Origin: an uncultured Pseudomonas sp.
Lineage (GTDB): Bacteria > Pseudomonadota > Gammaproteobacteria > Pseudomonadales > Pseudomonadaceae
Direction: 5' to 3'
Length of the DNA: 24,210 bases
NCBI RefSeq assembly: GCF_946885885.1
Contig: NZ_CAMPHN010000058.1
Coordinates: forward strand, 1-24,210
A program made the translations under genes and the position numbers. Under the pieces are notes generated by a model. It was given only the letters and a program-made list of their open reading frames with translations. It had not been told where the DNA came from and searched no databases. Shown piece by piece: positions 9,124 through 17,350 of the stretch. Position 1 is the first letter of the stretch, and every line of letters starts with the position of its first letter.

Positions 9124-9154
9124 CCGAGTACCACGATAGGACATTAACCCGCTA

Positions 9155-9181
9155 TTGTGCAGACCGCCCCCTCTATATACT
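9155..9181 (+). promoter_or_regulatory. Candidate sigma-70 promoter of nadB
   Basis: TATACT at 9176-9181 is a good -10 box. The best -35 candidates are weak: TTGTGC at 9155-9160 with a short 15-base spacer, or TATTGT at 9153 with 17. Transcription would start near 9188, about 20 bases before nadB. Confidence 0.45.
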
Positions 9182-9207
9182 AGGGCCGTCTCTCAGCGGA
9201 TCCGGAC

Positions 9208-10824
9208 ATGAGTCAACACTATCAACACGACGTATTGGTCATAGGCAGCGGCGCTGCCGGCTTGACCCTGGCCTTGACCCTGCCCGGGCACTTGCGTATT
9301 GCCGTGCTGAGCAAGGGTAGCCTGTCCAATGGTTCGACATACTGGGCCCAAGGCGGCGTGGCGGCAGTGTTGGACGATACCGACACGGTCGAATCCCATG
9401 TCGAAGACACGCTCAACGCAGGTGGCGGCCTATGCCGTGAAGAAGCCGTGCGCTTTACCGTAGAGCATAGTCGTGAAGCGATTCAATGGCTGATCGACCA
9501 AGGGGTGCCTTTTACCCGCGACGATCAAACCGCCCGCGAAGATGGCGGCTTCGAGTTCCACCTCACCCGCGAAGGCGGCCACAGCCACAGGCGCATCATC
9601 CACGCCGCCGACGCCACCGGCGCCGCGATTTTCAATACGCTGCTCGAACAAGCCAAATTGCGCAACAACATCGAGTTATTGGAACAACGCGTCGCCGTCG
9701 ATCTGATCACCGAGCGCAAGCTGGGTCAAGAGGGTCAGCGTTGCCTGGGCGCCTATGTGCTTAACCGGCTCAGCGGCGAAGTCGACACCCTGCGGGCGCG
9801 CTTCGTCATTCTGGCCACCGGCGGCGCGGCCAAGGTCTATCTCTACACCAGCAACCCCGACGGTGCATGCGGCGACGGTATCGCCATGGCCTGGCGCGCC
9901 GGTTGCCGGGTGGGCAACCTGGAATTCAACCAGTTCCACCCGACCTGCCTCTACCATCCGCAAGCCAAGAGCTTCCTGGTGACCGAAGCACTGCGCGGTG
10001 AAGGCGCGCTGCTCAAGCTGCCCAACGGCGAACGCTTCATGCAGCGTTTCGACGAGCGCGCCGAACTGGCGCCACGCGATATAGTCGCGCGCGCCATCGA
10101 CCATGAGATGAAACGTCTGGGGGCGGACTGCGTATTCCTCGATATCAGCCATAAGCCAGCCGACTTCATAAAATCGCACTTCCCCACCGTTTACGAGCGC
10201 TGCCTGGATTTCGGCATCGACATCACCCGCGAGCCGATTCCGGTAGTGCCCGCCGCGCACTACACCTGCGGCGGCGTAGTCGTCGACCAGCACGGGCGTA
10301 CCGACGTACCCGGCTTATACGCCATTGGCGAAACCAGCTTCACCGGCCTGCATGGCGCCAATCGCATGGCCAGCAACTCGTTGCTGGAGTGCTTCGTCTA
10401 TGCCCGCGCGGCGGCGGCCGATATCGCCCAACAGCTGGACCAGGTCGCCATGCCGGCCAGCCTGCCGACCTGGGATACCAGCCAAGTCACGGACTCGGAC
10501 GAGGACGTGATCATCGCGCACAACTGGGACGAACTGCGGCGTTTCATGTGGGACTATGTCGGTATCGTGCGCACCAACAAGCGTTTGCAGCGCGCCGAAC
10601 ATCGCGTGCGCCTGCTACTCGATGAAATTCACGAGTTCTACAGCAACTACAAGGTCAGCCGCGACCTGATCGAGTTACGCAACCTGGCCCAGGTCGCCGA
10701 ACTGATGATCCATTCGGCCATGCAGCGCCATGAAAGCCGCGGCTTGCATTACACCCTGGACTATCCGGATCTGCTGCCGCAGGCGCGCGACACTATTCTG
10801 ACCCCGCCCACCTACGGCGACTGA
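9208..10824 (+). CDS. nadB: L-aspartate oxidase
   Basis: FAD-dependent enzyme that oxidises L-aspartate to iminoaspartate, the first step of de novo NAD synthesis; NadA then makes quinolinate. It has 538 residues, the length I recall for the P. aeruginosa protein. The dinucleotide motif [10 protein letters not shown] is at residues 11-20, with [13 protein letters not shown] close behind. [22 protein letters not shown] and [15 protein letters not shown] are typical of the aspartate oxidase branch of the succinate dehydrogenase flavoprotein family. It is divergent from algU, as in P. aeruginosa. Its last 32 bases overlap the end of the convergent ygfX gene. Confidence 0.98.
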   Translation: MSQHYQHDVLVIGSGAAGLTLALTLPGHLRIAVLSKGSLSNGSTYWAQGGVAAVLDDTDTVESHVEDTLNAGGGLCREEAVRFTVEHSREAIQWLIDQGVPFTRDDQTAREDGGFEFHLTREGGHSHRRIIHAADATGAAIFNTLLEQAKLRNNIELLEQRVAVDLITERKLGQEGQRCLGAYVLNRLSGEVDTLRARFVILATGGAAKVYLYTSNPDGACGDGIAMAWRAGCRVGNLEFNQFHPTCLYHPQAKSFLVTEALRGEGALLKLPNGERFMQRFDERAELAPRDIVARAIDHEMKRLGADCVFLDISHKPADFIKSHFPTVYERCLDFGIDITREPIPVVPAAHYTCGGVVVDQHGRTDVPGLYAIGETSFTGLHGANRMASNSLLECFVYARAAAADIAQQLDQVAMPASLPTWDTSQVTDSDEDVIIAHNWDELRRFMWDYVGIVRTNKRLQRAEHRVRLLLDEIHEFYSNYKVSRDLIELRNLAQVAELMIHSAMQRHESRGLHYTLDYPDLLPQARDTILTPPTYGD

Positions 10825-11245
10825 ATTTCAGACGCACGCGCAAGCGCCGATGCTGATCACGCGACAAGCTGTCCCGTGCGATGCACAACGCACGTACCCG
10901 CCACTGACCGGCCAAACGAAAGCGCAGTACCACGATCAGCGGTAGCGCCAGACTGTCCGGGCTTAGTTGAATCGCCTGCCAGCCACTGGCCGCACTGGCG
11001 ACCTGCCAACCCTCGGCACCATGGCGCAACGCGGTATAAGCTCCGGGAGTGCTGAGCAATAGATGCCGCGGCATGACCCAGCAAGCATGACCAAGGCAGG
11101 CAGCCATACCGAGAACGCGCGCCCACAGCGGGATATCCACCAGCCACAGACTGAGCAATGCAAGAGCCTGCACCAACAGGTAAAGCGCCAGCAGCCGACG
11201 CGAAGGCCGCCACTGGCACTCGAAAATCTCACTTGGGCTGGACAC
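10793..11245 (-). CDS. YgfX-like inner-membrane protein
   Basis: Protein of 150 residues beginning with GTG at 11245, inside the last codons of sdhE (17-base overlap), so it is coupled to sdhE. Residues about 17-60 form two closely spaced membrane segments ([19 protein letters not shown] and [18 protein letters not shown]). The rest is a basic soluble part ending in an arginine-rich tail. Position beside sdhE and this architecture match the YgfX (CptA) family, whose E. coli member has been described as part of a toxin-antitoxin-like pair with SdhE/CptB; the SdhE flavinylation role is the better supported one. Its 3' end lies inside nadB on the other strand. The family call is by context and layout. 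Confidence 0.75.
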   Translation of the reverse strand: MSSPSEIFECQWRPSRRLLALYLLVQALALLSLWLVDIPLWARVLGMAACLGHACWVMPRHLLLSTPGAYTALRHGAEGWQVASAASGWQAIQLSPDSLALPLIVVLRFRLAGQWRVRALCIARDSLSRDQHRRLRVRLKFSRRRWAGSE

Positions 11246-11483
11246 GGTCCAAAATCATGTTGACCATGCGCTTGAGATCGGCGTCTTCCGGCTCGGAACG
11301 CTGCATGAACCAGCCGAACATGTCCTGATCCTCACATTCGAGCAACTTGCGATAACGTGCTTGGTCGTCGGCATCCAGGCTGGAATAAACCTCTTTGACG
11401 AAGGGCACCAAAAGCACGTCCAACTCCAGCATGCCGCGCCGGCTGTGCCAAAAAAGACGATTGAGTTCAACCGAGTCGACCAT
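11229..11483 (-). CDS. sdhE: Succinate dehydrogenase assembly factor SdhE
   Basis: Small factor (84 residues) needed for covalent attachment of FAD to SdhA and FrdA. The start is the ATG at 11483, preceded by AAGGAG about seven bases upstream. The family signature RGMLELD appears at residues 16-22, with the conserved glycine at 17 and glutamate at 20. The remainder, including [14 protein letters not shown], follows the family pattern. It is the first gene of the sdhE-ygfX pair, divergent from ygfZ. Its neighbours nadB and ygfZ are also flavin or cofactor-linked, which may be coincidence. Confidence 0.93.
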   Translation of the reverse strand: MVDSVELNRLFWHSRRGMLELDVLLVPFVKEVYSSLDADDQARYRKLLECEDQDMFGWFMQRSEPEDADLKRMVNMILDRVQPK

Positions 11484-11509
11484 GGGGCTGCTCCTTGAAT
11501 GAGGCGCGC

Positions 11510-11539
11510 AGTATAACGAGGAAAGCAGCCCGCTGTTGA
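11510..11539 (-). promoter_or_regulatory. Candidate sigma-70 promoter of sdhE-ygfX
   Basis: Minus-strand -10 box TATACT (11515-11510) is strong. The -35 candidate TCAACA (11539-11534, four of six) lies 18 bases upstream. The start would fall about 20 bases before the sdhE ATG. Confidence 0.45.
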
Positions 11540-11600
11540 CCGCTACCGGCAATCTGCCGCAGACGAAAGTCACGTATTGCCAGATGGACGCAGCGGAGCG

Positions 11601-11629
11601 CTGACAAGCCTCAGGTCGCGCTCTATGAT
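11601..11629 (+). promoter_or_regulatory. Sigma-70 promoter of ygfZ
   Basis: CTGACA (11601-11606), a 17-base spacer and TATGAT (11624-11629) match five of six bases in each box at ideal spacing. The predicted start near 11636 is about 30 bases before the ygfZ ATG. Confidence 0.65.
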
Positions 11630-11667
11630 GGTGGTCCTGAATTTTAGCCAGCGATAACTCATCCCCC

Positions 11668-12609
11668 ATGGCCGACACCGCATATTTCTGCCCCCTCAGT
11701 CACGAAGGCGTTCTTGCCGTTCAAGGCGCCGATGCCAGCAAGTTTCTCCAAGGCCAGCTGACCTGCAACCTCAACTATCTGAACGACAACACCTCCAGCC
11801 TGGGTGCCCGCTGCACGCCAAAAGGCCGCATGCTGTCGAGCTTTCGCATTCTTAGCCTGGGCGACGCTTATCTGTTGGCGATGAGCCGCGACTTGATCGA
11901 GACGCAGTTGGCCGACCTGCAAAAATATGCGGTGTTCAGCAAATCCAAGCTCAGCGACGCCAGCGACGCCTGGGTGCGCTTCGGCCTGAACGGGGCGGAT
12001 GCCGTGCTGCTCAGCCTGGGACTCGACCTGGCGCCAGCGTCAGGCAGCGTAGTTCGCAGCAGTGATTTGCTGGCCGTGCGCCTGAGCGATGGACGCGCGG
12101 AACTCTGGGCACCCGCGACCCAAGCCGAAAACCTGCAGGCACAACTGGCCGCGCAACTGCCACAAGCCCCCCTCGACAGTTGGCTGTTGGCCCAGGTGCG
12201 CGCCGGTGTCGGTCAGGTCTTCGCCGGTACCCGCGAGCTGTTCATCCCGCAAATGCTCAACCTGCAGGCACTGGGCGCGGTGAGTTTCAAGAAAGGCTGT
12301 TATACCGGCCAGGAAATAGTCGCGCGCATGCAATACCTGGGTAAGCTCAAGCGCCGCCTGTATCGCCTGGCCATGGACGGCGGTCAACGACCGGAGCCCG
12401 CGGACGCGCTATTCTCTCCCGTGCACAGCAGCAGCGTCGGCGAGGTGGTACTCGCCGCCCAGAGCGAAAAGGGCTTTGAGCTGTTGGCGGTACTGCAGGA
12501 AGATGCGGCCAACGACGGGCAGATCCAGCTCGGCAGCCCGCAGGGGGCGCCGTTGACGCTGCTCGATTTACCCTATGTTCTGGACCGCGACTTAGAAATC
12601 CAACGTTAA
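11668..12609 (+). CDS. ygfZ: Folate-binding Fe-S/tRNA-modification factor YgfZ
   Basis: YgfZ (IBA57-like) binds tetrahydrofolate and supports a subset of Fe-S enzymes, including MiaB-type tRNA methylthiolation. The protein has 313 residues with an aminomethyltransferase-like fold. The diagnostic KGCYTGQE motif is present with its cysteine at residue 211. The N-terminal [18 protein letters not shown] and the [15 protein letters not shown] segment also fit. It has its own promoter, divergent from sdhE, and is followed 42 bases later by an HDOD gene that is likely cotranscribed. Confidence 0.95.
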   Translation: MADTAYFCPLSHEGVLAVQGADASKFLQGQLTCNLNYLNDNTSSLGARCTPKGRMLSSFRILSLGDAYLLAMSRDLIETQLADLQKYAVFSKSKLSDASDAWVRFGLNGADAVLLSLGLDLAPASGSVVRSSDLLAVRLSDGRAELWAPATQAENLQAQLAAQLPQAPLDSWLLAQVRAGVGQVFAGTRELFIPQMLNLQALGAVSFKKGCYTGQEIVARMQYLGKLKRRLYRLAMDGGQRPEPADALFSPVHSSSVGEVVLAAQSEKGFELLAVLQEDAANDGQIQLGSPQGAPLTLLDLPYVLDRDLEIQR

Positions 12610-12651
12610 CTACACTCCAATTCGATTGCCGAGCGCTAAAGAGAACCTTGC

Positions 12652-13488
12652 ATGAGCCAACTTGCCGAGAAAGTCCAACAGGAACTGATCAAGGCCATCG
12701 ACAACGATGAGCTGGTATTGCCCACCCTGCCGGAAGTTGCCTTGAAAGTCCGCGAAGCGGTGGAAGACCCGGATATCAGCATCCCTCACCTGAGCAAGGT
12801 GATCGGCAACGACGTGGCCCTGTCGGCACGCATCATCAAGGTGGTGAACAGCCCCTTGCTGCGCACCAACCGTGAAATCACCGATCTGCAGATGGCGATC
12901 GGCCGCCTGGGCATCAATTACACCTGCAACCTGGCGACCGGCCTGGCGATGGAGCAAATGTTCCAGGCCACCTCGGATGTGGTCGACCGCAAGATGCGCG
13001 AAGTCTGGAATAAAAGCACCGAAATCGCCGGCATCTGCCACGTATTGTGTAAACACTACACCCGCCTGCTACCCGACCAGGCCACCCTGGCCGGCTTGGT
13101 CCATATGATCGGCGTACTGCCGATCCTCACCTATGCGGAAGAGCACAGCGAATTGCTGCGCGACTCGATCAGCCTCAACCACATCATCGAACGGATCCAC
13201 CCGATCATCGGCGAGAAAATCCTGCGCACCTGGGACTTCCCCGAACTGATCGCCATGGTTCCCAACAATTATCTGGATTTCAGCCGCGACTCGGCCAAGG
13301 TCGATTATGTGGATATCGTTCAGGTCGCCACTCTGCAAAGCTATCTGGGCACCGAGCACCCCTATACCCAGCTGGACTGGAGCAAAATCCCGGCCTTCGC
13401 CAAGCTCGGCCTCGACCCGAGTCAGAACCTGCACGACGACGAAGACCTTTCCGCCGCCATGGAAGCGGCCATGGGCATGCTGCAATAG
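12652..13488 (+). CDS. HDOD-domain signalling protein
   Basis: Protein of 278 residues. An HDOD domain covers roughly residues 20-220, starting with LPTLPEVALKVREAVEDPDI and including the helix IGNDVALSARIIKVVNSPL and the AIGRLGI turn. HDOD proteins look like HD phosphohydrolases but usually lack the catalytic His-Asp pair and act as regulatory scaffolds. The segment LAGLVHMIGVLPILTYAE replaces the canonical HD site with HM, consistent with no catalysis. No receiver, GGDEF or EAL domain is attached. The start has AGAGAA upstream. It lies just behind ygfZ, as I recall for PA0758, and ends 158 bases before the convergent tctE. The specific role is unknown. Confidence 0.85.
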   Translation: MSQLAEKVQQELIKAIDNDELVLPTLPEVALKVREAVEDPDISIPHLSKVIGNDVALSARIIKVVNSPLLRTNREITDLQMAIGRLGINYTCNLATGLAMEQMFQATSDVVDRKMREVWNKSTEIAGICHVLCKHYTRLLPDQATLAGLVHMIGVLPILTYAEEHSELLRDSISLNHIIERIHPIIGEKILRTWDFPELIAMVPNNYLDFSRDSAKVDYVDIVQVATLQSYLGTEHPYTQLDWSKIPAFAKLGLDPSQNLHDDEDLSAAMEAAMGMLQ

Positions 13489-13498
13489 CGCCGGCGGC

Positions 13499-13542
13499 CA
13501 TGCGCATCGTCGGGATTAGCCTAGATGGAGACGATTCGCATG
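13499..13542. repeat. Inverted repeat after the HDOD gene
   Basis: CATGCGCATCGTC (13499-13511) and GACGATTCGCATG (13530-13542) form 13-base arms with one mismatch around an 18-base loop. No T run follows on either strand, so it is not a classical terminator, but it could end or stabilise the HDOD transcript. Confidence 0.6.
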
Positions 13543-13646
13543 CGCCCGCTCAGCGGTAAGATCAGCCTTTACTTGCTGGAATTGAAAACCCGTTAAGTCA
13601 GCTTCCCTGACAGGCTGTTGAGACCTCAGCGCGAACGGCCAAGCGC

Positions 13647-15038
13647 TCAATCCTCATCGAGGACGAACTCCACCCGCACCCACAGCCCGTGCGGTTCGGC
13701 TTGCTGCAAGCGGATCGCCGCCTGATGGGCACGGCAAATTTCGCCGACGATGGCCAGCCCGAGCCCCGCGCCGGTGCCTTCTGTGGTGCGCCGGTAGAAG
13801 CGCTGGAACACCTTGACATACTCGTCCGCGGGAATGCCCGGACCATCGTCCTGCACCTCCAGCACCCCGCCCGGCAACACGCGCAAGATCACATTGCCGC
13901 CGGCCGGGGTATGCGCCAAGGCATTGTCCACCAGGTTGCACAACAGCTCGTTGAGCAAGGTCGGCTCGCCGCGAATCCATACCGGCTGGTCCGCCTCCAA
14001 CGCCAGCGCGATACCGCGCGCATGGGCCAAAGGCGCCAAGGCCAAGCCCAGCTCCTGGGCCAGTTGGCTGAGGTCCAAACGCTGCGCACCGCCTTCGGCG
14101 ATCGCCCGTGCACCGCTTTCGATTCGCGCCAACGACAGCAATTGATTGGCCAGATGGGTCAGCTTATCGGCGTTCTGCGCCGCCTCCTCCAGGGTGCTGC
14201 GCCAGGCCGCCGGCTCCTGCGCGCGCAGGCCCAATTCGACCCGCGCCTTGAGGGCGGCCAGGGGCGTGCGCAACTCATGGGAAGCATCGGCGATAAACTG
14301 CGACTGGCGCTCGAACAGGCCGCGCAAACGATCGTTGAATTGATTCAAGGCATTCACCAGCGGGCGCAGCTCGCGCGGCAGTTGGCCATCCGGCAGCGGC
14401 CGCAGATCGTCGCTGGCCCGGGCCGCCACGCTACGCCGCAAGGCATCCAAGGGTCGCAGCGCGGCGCTCACCGCCAGCCACACCAGCAGCAAGGCACTGA
14501 ACGCCAGCAAGCCCATGCGCCATAGCGTGCCGTAGAGCAGCTCGCGGGCCATGCGCTCGCGGGCGCCGAGGGTCTCGGCCACCCGGATTTCGGCGATGCC
14601 GTTGAGCTGCGGCTCGCTGACCGGCTGCAGCAGGCTCACCACCCGCACGCCTTGGCGACGGTAATCGGCATCGTAGAAGTGCGCCAACGCCGGGTAATCG
14701 TTGGTGCGTGGCGTGCCCGGCGGTGGCGCCGGCAGGTCTTCGTAGCCGGAAACCAAAGCGCCGTGCAAATCCAGCACCTGGTAGTAAATACGCCCGGCGC
14801 TGTCGTAGGCGAAGGTATCCAGGGCCACGTAGGGCACATTGGCCTTGAGCTTGCCGTTGTCGGCATAAAGCCCTTCGGCGATCGCCCGTGCGGACGCCAG
14901 CAGAGTCCGGTCGTAGGCGGTGTCGGCGGCGCGCCTGGCGCTCCAGTAGGCGCTCAGACTGGCGACCAGCAGAAGCAGCGCGAGCAACAGCGCCAGGCGC
15001 CGCAGCAGCCGCCCACGCAGACTGCCCGGCTTAGCCAC
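13647..15038 (-). CDS. tctE: Sensor histidine kinase TctE
   Basis: Membrane sensor kinase of the tricarboxylate-responsive TctDE pair. The chosen start is the GTG at 15038, with GGAGG six bases upstream, giving 463 residues. A GTG at 15062 overlapping tctD is possible. Membrane segments lie at about residues 10-32 and 168-194 and enclose a periplasmic sensor region. A HAMP-like linker leads to the H-box FIADASHELRTPL (phospho-accepting histidine near 254), the N-box ELLCNLVDNALAHTP, and the G boxes DDGPGIP and GAGLGLAIV. It lies 16 bases after tctD and opposite the opdH-tctCBA genes, so it most likely senses citrate-type tricarboxylates. The ligand is inferred from context. Confidence 0.93.
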   Translation of the reverse strand: MAKPGSLRGRLLRRLALLLALLLLVASLSAYWSARRAADTAYDRTLLASARAIAEGLYADNGKLKANVPYVALDTFAYDSAGRIYYQVLDLHGALVSGYEDLPAPPPGTPRTNDYPALAHFYDADYRRQGVRVVSLLQPVSEPQLNGIAEIRVAETLGARERMARELLYGTLWRMGLLAFSALLLVWLAVSAALRPLDALRRSVAARASDDLRPLPDGQLPRELRPLVNALNQFNDRLRGLFERQSQFIADASHELRTPLAALKARVELGLRAQEPAAWRSTLEEAAQNADKLTHLANQLLSLARIESGARAIAEGGAQRLDLSQLAQELGLALAPLAHARGIALALEADQPVWIRGEPTLLNELLCNLVDNALAHTPAGGNVILRVLPGGVLEVQDDGPGIPADEYVKVFQRFYRRTTEGTGAGLGLAIVGEICRAHQAAIRLQQAEPHGLWVRVEFVLDED

Positions 15039-15054
15039 CCGCGGCCTCCAGCCC

Positions 15055-15726
15055 TCAGCCACCGACCGCCTCCAACAAATAACCCAGACCACGGAAGGTG
15101 ACGATGCGCGCCCCGTTACCCTCGAGTTTCTTGCGCAGGCGATGGATATAGATCTCGATGGAGTCGGCGCTCGCCTCCTCGTCGAGGCCGAACACCTGGG
15201 CCGCCAGCTGTTCCTTGCTCATCACCCGCCCCGGACGGGCGATCATCGCTTCCAGCACCGCCTGCTCGCGCGAGGTCAGGCTGAGGGGCTCGCCGCGCAC
15301 GCTGAAGCGCCGGGTGCCGAGATCGTAGACCAATTCGCCGCAGTGCTGCTGTTGCTCGCCGCCGAGCACGCTGCGCCGCAGCAAGGCCTTGACCCGCGCT
15401 TCCAGCTCGCTCAGTTCGAAAGGTTTGGCCAGGTAATCGTCGGCACCCAGGTTGAGCCCATGGACCCGGTCCTTGACCTCGCCACGGGCGGTGAGCATCA
15501 GTACCGGCAGGGTCTTGCCGCGCTCGCGCAGGCGCGCCAGCACTTGAAAACCATCGAGGCGCGGCAGGCCGATATCGAGGATCGCCAATGCATAATCCTC
15601 GCTGGCCAAAGCCAGATCGGCAGCCACCCCGTCGTGCAGCACGTCCACCGTCAAGCCCGCGCTTTTCAGCGCCTGGGCCACGCTCGCAGCCAGTTGCGGA
15701 TGGTCTTCGACCAGCAGAATGCGCAC
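15055..15726 (-). CDS. tctD: OmpR-family response regulator TctD
   Basis: Response regulator of 223 residues from the GTG at 15726, preceded by GGAGG five bases upstream. The receiver domain (1-115) has acidic residues E7 and D8, the phospho-acceptor D51 in ILDIGLPRLDG, T79 and K101 in LAKPFEL. The winged-helix domain (about 125-220) contains SLTSREQAVLEAMIARPGRV and the recognition helix region SADSIEIYIHRLRKKL. The family controls tricarboxylate uptake genes, and the target here should be the divergent opdH-tctCBA. A reading frame open further upstream is non-conserved. Confidence 0.95.
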   Translation of the reverse strand: MRILLVEDHPQLAASVAQALKSAGLTVDVLHDGVAADLALASEDYALAILDIGLPRLDGFQVLARLRERGKTLPVLMLTARGEVKDRVHGLNLGADDYLAKPFELSELEARVKALLRRSVLGGEQQQHCGELVYDLGTRRFSVRGEPLSLTSREQAVLEAMIARPGRVMSKEQLAAQVFGLDEEASADSIEIYIHRLRKKLEGNGARIVTFRGLGYLLEAVGG

Positions 15727-15784
15727 CGTCACCTCCCACTTCGTTCTTATTAGAAGCCGCCATCGGCCAAGCAATCCGTCGCGC

Positions 15785-15812
15785 AGTGTACAGCCGCATC
15801 GCGCCCTGTGAA
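15785..15812 (-). promoter_or_regulatory. Candidate promoter of tctDE
   Basis: Minus-strand -35 box TTCACA (15812-15807, five of six), a 16-base spacer and -10 box TACACT (15790-15785, four of six). The start would be near 15778, about 50 bases before tctD. Confidence 0.45.
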
Positions 15813-15933
15813 CGGCCCAAATACCGGTCAAACGGCCGTCGGAAAAAACTTTGTGGCCTGCCATCCCTGGCGCCCACCCTGCGGGCCGTCGCAGGCGACG
15901 TCCGAAAACGCTCCAGGTGTTTTTTTCAGCACT

Positions 15934-15953
15934 GAAAGCTTGGCGAAAGCTTG
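15934..15953 (+). promoter_or_regulatory. Tandem direct repeat, probable TctD operator
   Basis: GAAAGCTTG occurs at 15934-15942 and again at 15945-15953, 11 bases apart start to start. OmpR-family regulators commonly bind as head-to-tail dimers on direct repeats one helical turn apart. A weak -10-like TAGCAT lies at 15960-15965. The site is about 100 bases upstream of opdH. Confidence 0.55.
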
Positions 15954-16051
15954 ACCTCCTAGCATCGGTTTCAGGTGGCTCGACCCACCGACCTGAACGA
16001 CTGACGCAGTGGCGCGGCGGTCGTGACAAAAACAACAATGGAGACCACAGA

Positions 16052-17317
16052 ATGTTCGATGCCTCACGCCAGGCGTTACCGCCTGCTCACCTGCTCAGCC
16101 TAGCCGTAACCGCGGCTCTGCTCGCTCCCGCGGCACAAGCCGCCTTTATCGCAGACAGCAGCGCCAGCCTGACCACGACCAATATCTACCTGAACCGCGA
16201 TTTTCGCGAAGGCGATGGCCAGAACAAGCGCGAGGAATGGGGCCAGGGCTTCTGGCTCGACATCAAGTCCGGCTACACCGAAGGCACCGTTGGTTTCGGC
16301 CTGGACGCTCTCGGTCTGCTCGGCGTCAAGCTCGACTCGGGCGGCGGACGCACCGGCACCGACCTGTTCCCGGTCCAGGACGACGGCGGCACTCCGGACA
16401 CCTTCGGCCGCCTCGGCCTGACCGCCAAGATCAAAGCCTCGCAGACCGAGTTCCGCTACGGCTCGCACATCCCCGAGCTGCCGGTGGTCAAAGCCAGCGA
16501 CAGCCGCCTGCTGCCGCAGGTCTTCGAAGGCGGGCTGCTGACCTCCTCGGAATTGGATGGCCTGACCTTCACCGGCGGACGCCTGGACAAGGTGATCGAC
16601 CGCGCCTCGACCAACTCCGAGGAGTTGCTGCTCAACAGCAAGAACAGACGCTTTACCGGCGGCGTGACGGCCGATCACCTGGGCCTGGCGGGCCTCGATT
16701 ACCAGTTCAACGAGAATCTCAAAGGCCGTTACTTCTATGCCGAACTGGACGACATCTACCGGCAGAACTTCTTCAACCTGCTCGCCAGCTATCCCATGGC
16801 CGGCGGCACTCTGTCCGCCGACCTGCGCCTGATGCTCAGCGACGACACTGGCGCGGCCAACGCCGGCGAAGTCGACAACCGCGCTCTGAACGGCATGCTC
16901 AGCTACGCCCACAGCGGCCACAAGCTGACCCTCGCCTACCAGAAAATGAGTGGCGACACCGGCTATGCCTATATCGACGGTAGCGATCCTTATTTGGTCA
17001 ACTTCGTGCAGATCAACGACTTCGCCAACCCCGACGAGCGCTCCTGGCAGGCCCGCTACGATTACAACTTCGCCAGCCTCGGCCTGCCCGGCCTGAGTTT
17101 TCTCACCCGCTACGTCAGCGGCGATGACGCCCGTGTCATCGGCAGCGACCAGCGCGGCGGCGAATGGGAGCGCGATATCGAGCTCAAGTACGTGGTGCAG
17201 AGCGGCCCGGCGAAGAACCTCTATGTGCGCCTGCGCAACGCCAGCTTCCATTCCGACTTCGCCCGCGATGCGGACGAGAACCGCGTGATCGTCGGCTACA
17301 CACTGCCGATCTGGTAA
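16052..17317 (+). CDS. opdH: OprD-family outer-membrane channel, OpdH type
   Basis: Outer-membrane substrate-specific porin. OpdH of P. aeruginosa favours tricarboxylates such as cis-aconitate and citrate. It has 421 residues from the ATG at 16052. The signal peptide ends about residue 30 (LLAPAAQA-AF). The mature start FIADSSASLTTTNIYLNRDF and the segment WGQGFWLDIKSGYTEGTVGF are typical of OprD barrels, and the C-terminus GYTLPIW ends in an aromatic residue as outer-membrane barrels do. Directly followed by tctC (33-base gap), so probably transcribed with the transporter. The family is certain; the OpdH subtype is assigned by its link to tctCBA and tctDE. Confidence 0.93.
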   Translation: MFDASRQALPPAHLLSLAVTAALLAPAAQAAFIADSSASLTTTNIYLNRDFREGDGQNKREEWGQGFWLDIKSGYTEGTVGFGLDALGLLGVKLDSGGGRTGTDLFPVQDDGGTPDTFGRLGLTAKIKASQTEFRYGSHIPELPVVKASDSRLLPQVFEGGLLTSSELDGLTFTGGRLDKVIDRASTNSEELLLNSKNRRFTGGVTADHLGLAGLDYQFNENLKGRYFYAELDDIYRQNFFNLLASYPMAGGTLSADLRLMLSDDTGAANAGEVDNRALNGMLSYAHSGHKLTLAYQKMSGDTGYAYIDGSDPYLVNFVQINDFANPDERSWQARYDYNFASLGLPGLSFLTRYVSGDDARVIGSDQRGGEWERDIELKYVVQSGPAKNLYVRLRNASFHSDFARDADENRVIVGYTLPIW

Positions 17318-17350
17318 CCCACAAACAATAAGAGCCCAGAGGAATCCATC

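Larger units (their letters stand above)
8830..9207. other. Divergent algU/nadB regulatory region
   Basis: This 378-base gap holds no convincing gene. Toward algU it carries two AlgU-type promoters; toward nadB it carries a sigma-70-like promoter. It is more AT-rich than its flanks, as expected of a promoter region. Confidence 0.8.
15727..16051. other. Divergent tctD/opdH regulatory region
   Basis: No gene is seen in these 325 bases. They hold a sigma-70-like promoter facing tctD and a tandem direct repeat likely to bind TctD upstream of opdH. The 20 or so bases before opdH include GGAG at 16040-16043, a usable but distant ribosome site. Confidence 0.75.

Noticed and set aside
13597..13611. 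GTCAG-CTTCC-CTGAC stem-loop as terminator between the HDOD gene and tctE
   Set aside because: Five base pairs and no adjacent T run on either strand.
13611..13624. CAGGCTGTTGAGAC resembling one end of the 21547 element
   Set aside because: Only about 13 bases match, with no partner end or core nearby; too short to call a remnant.
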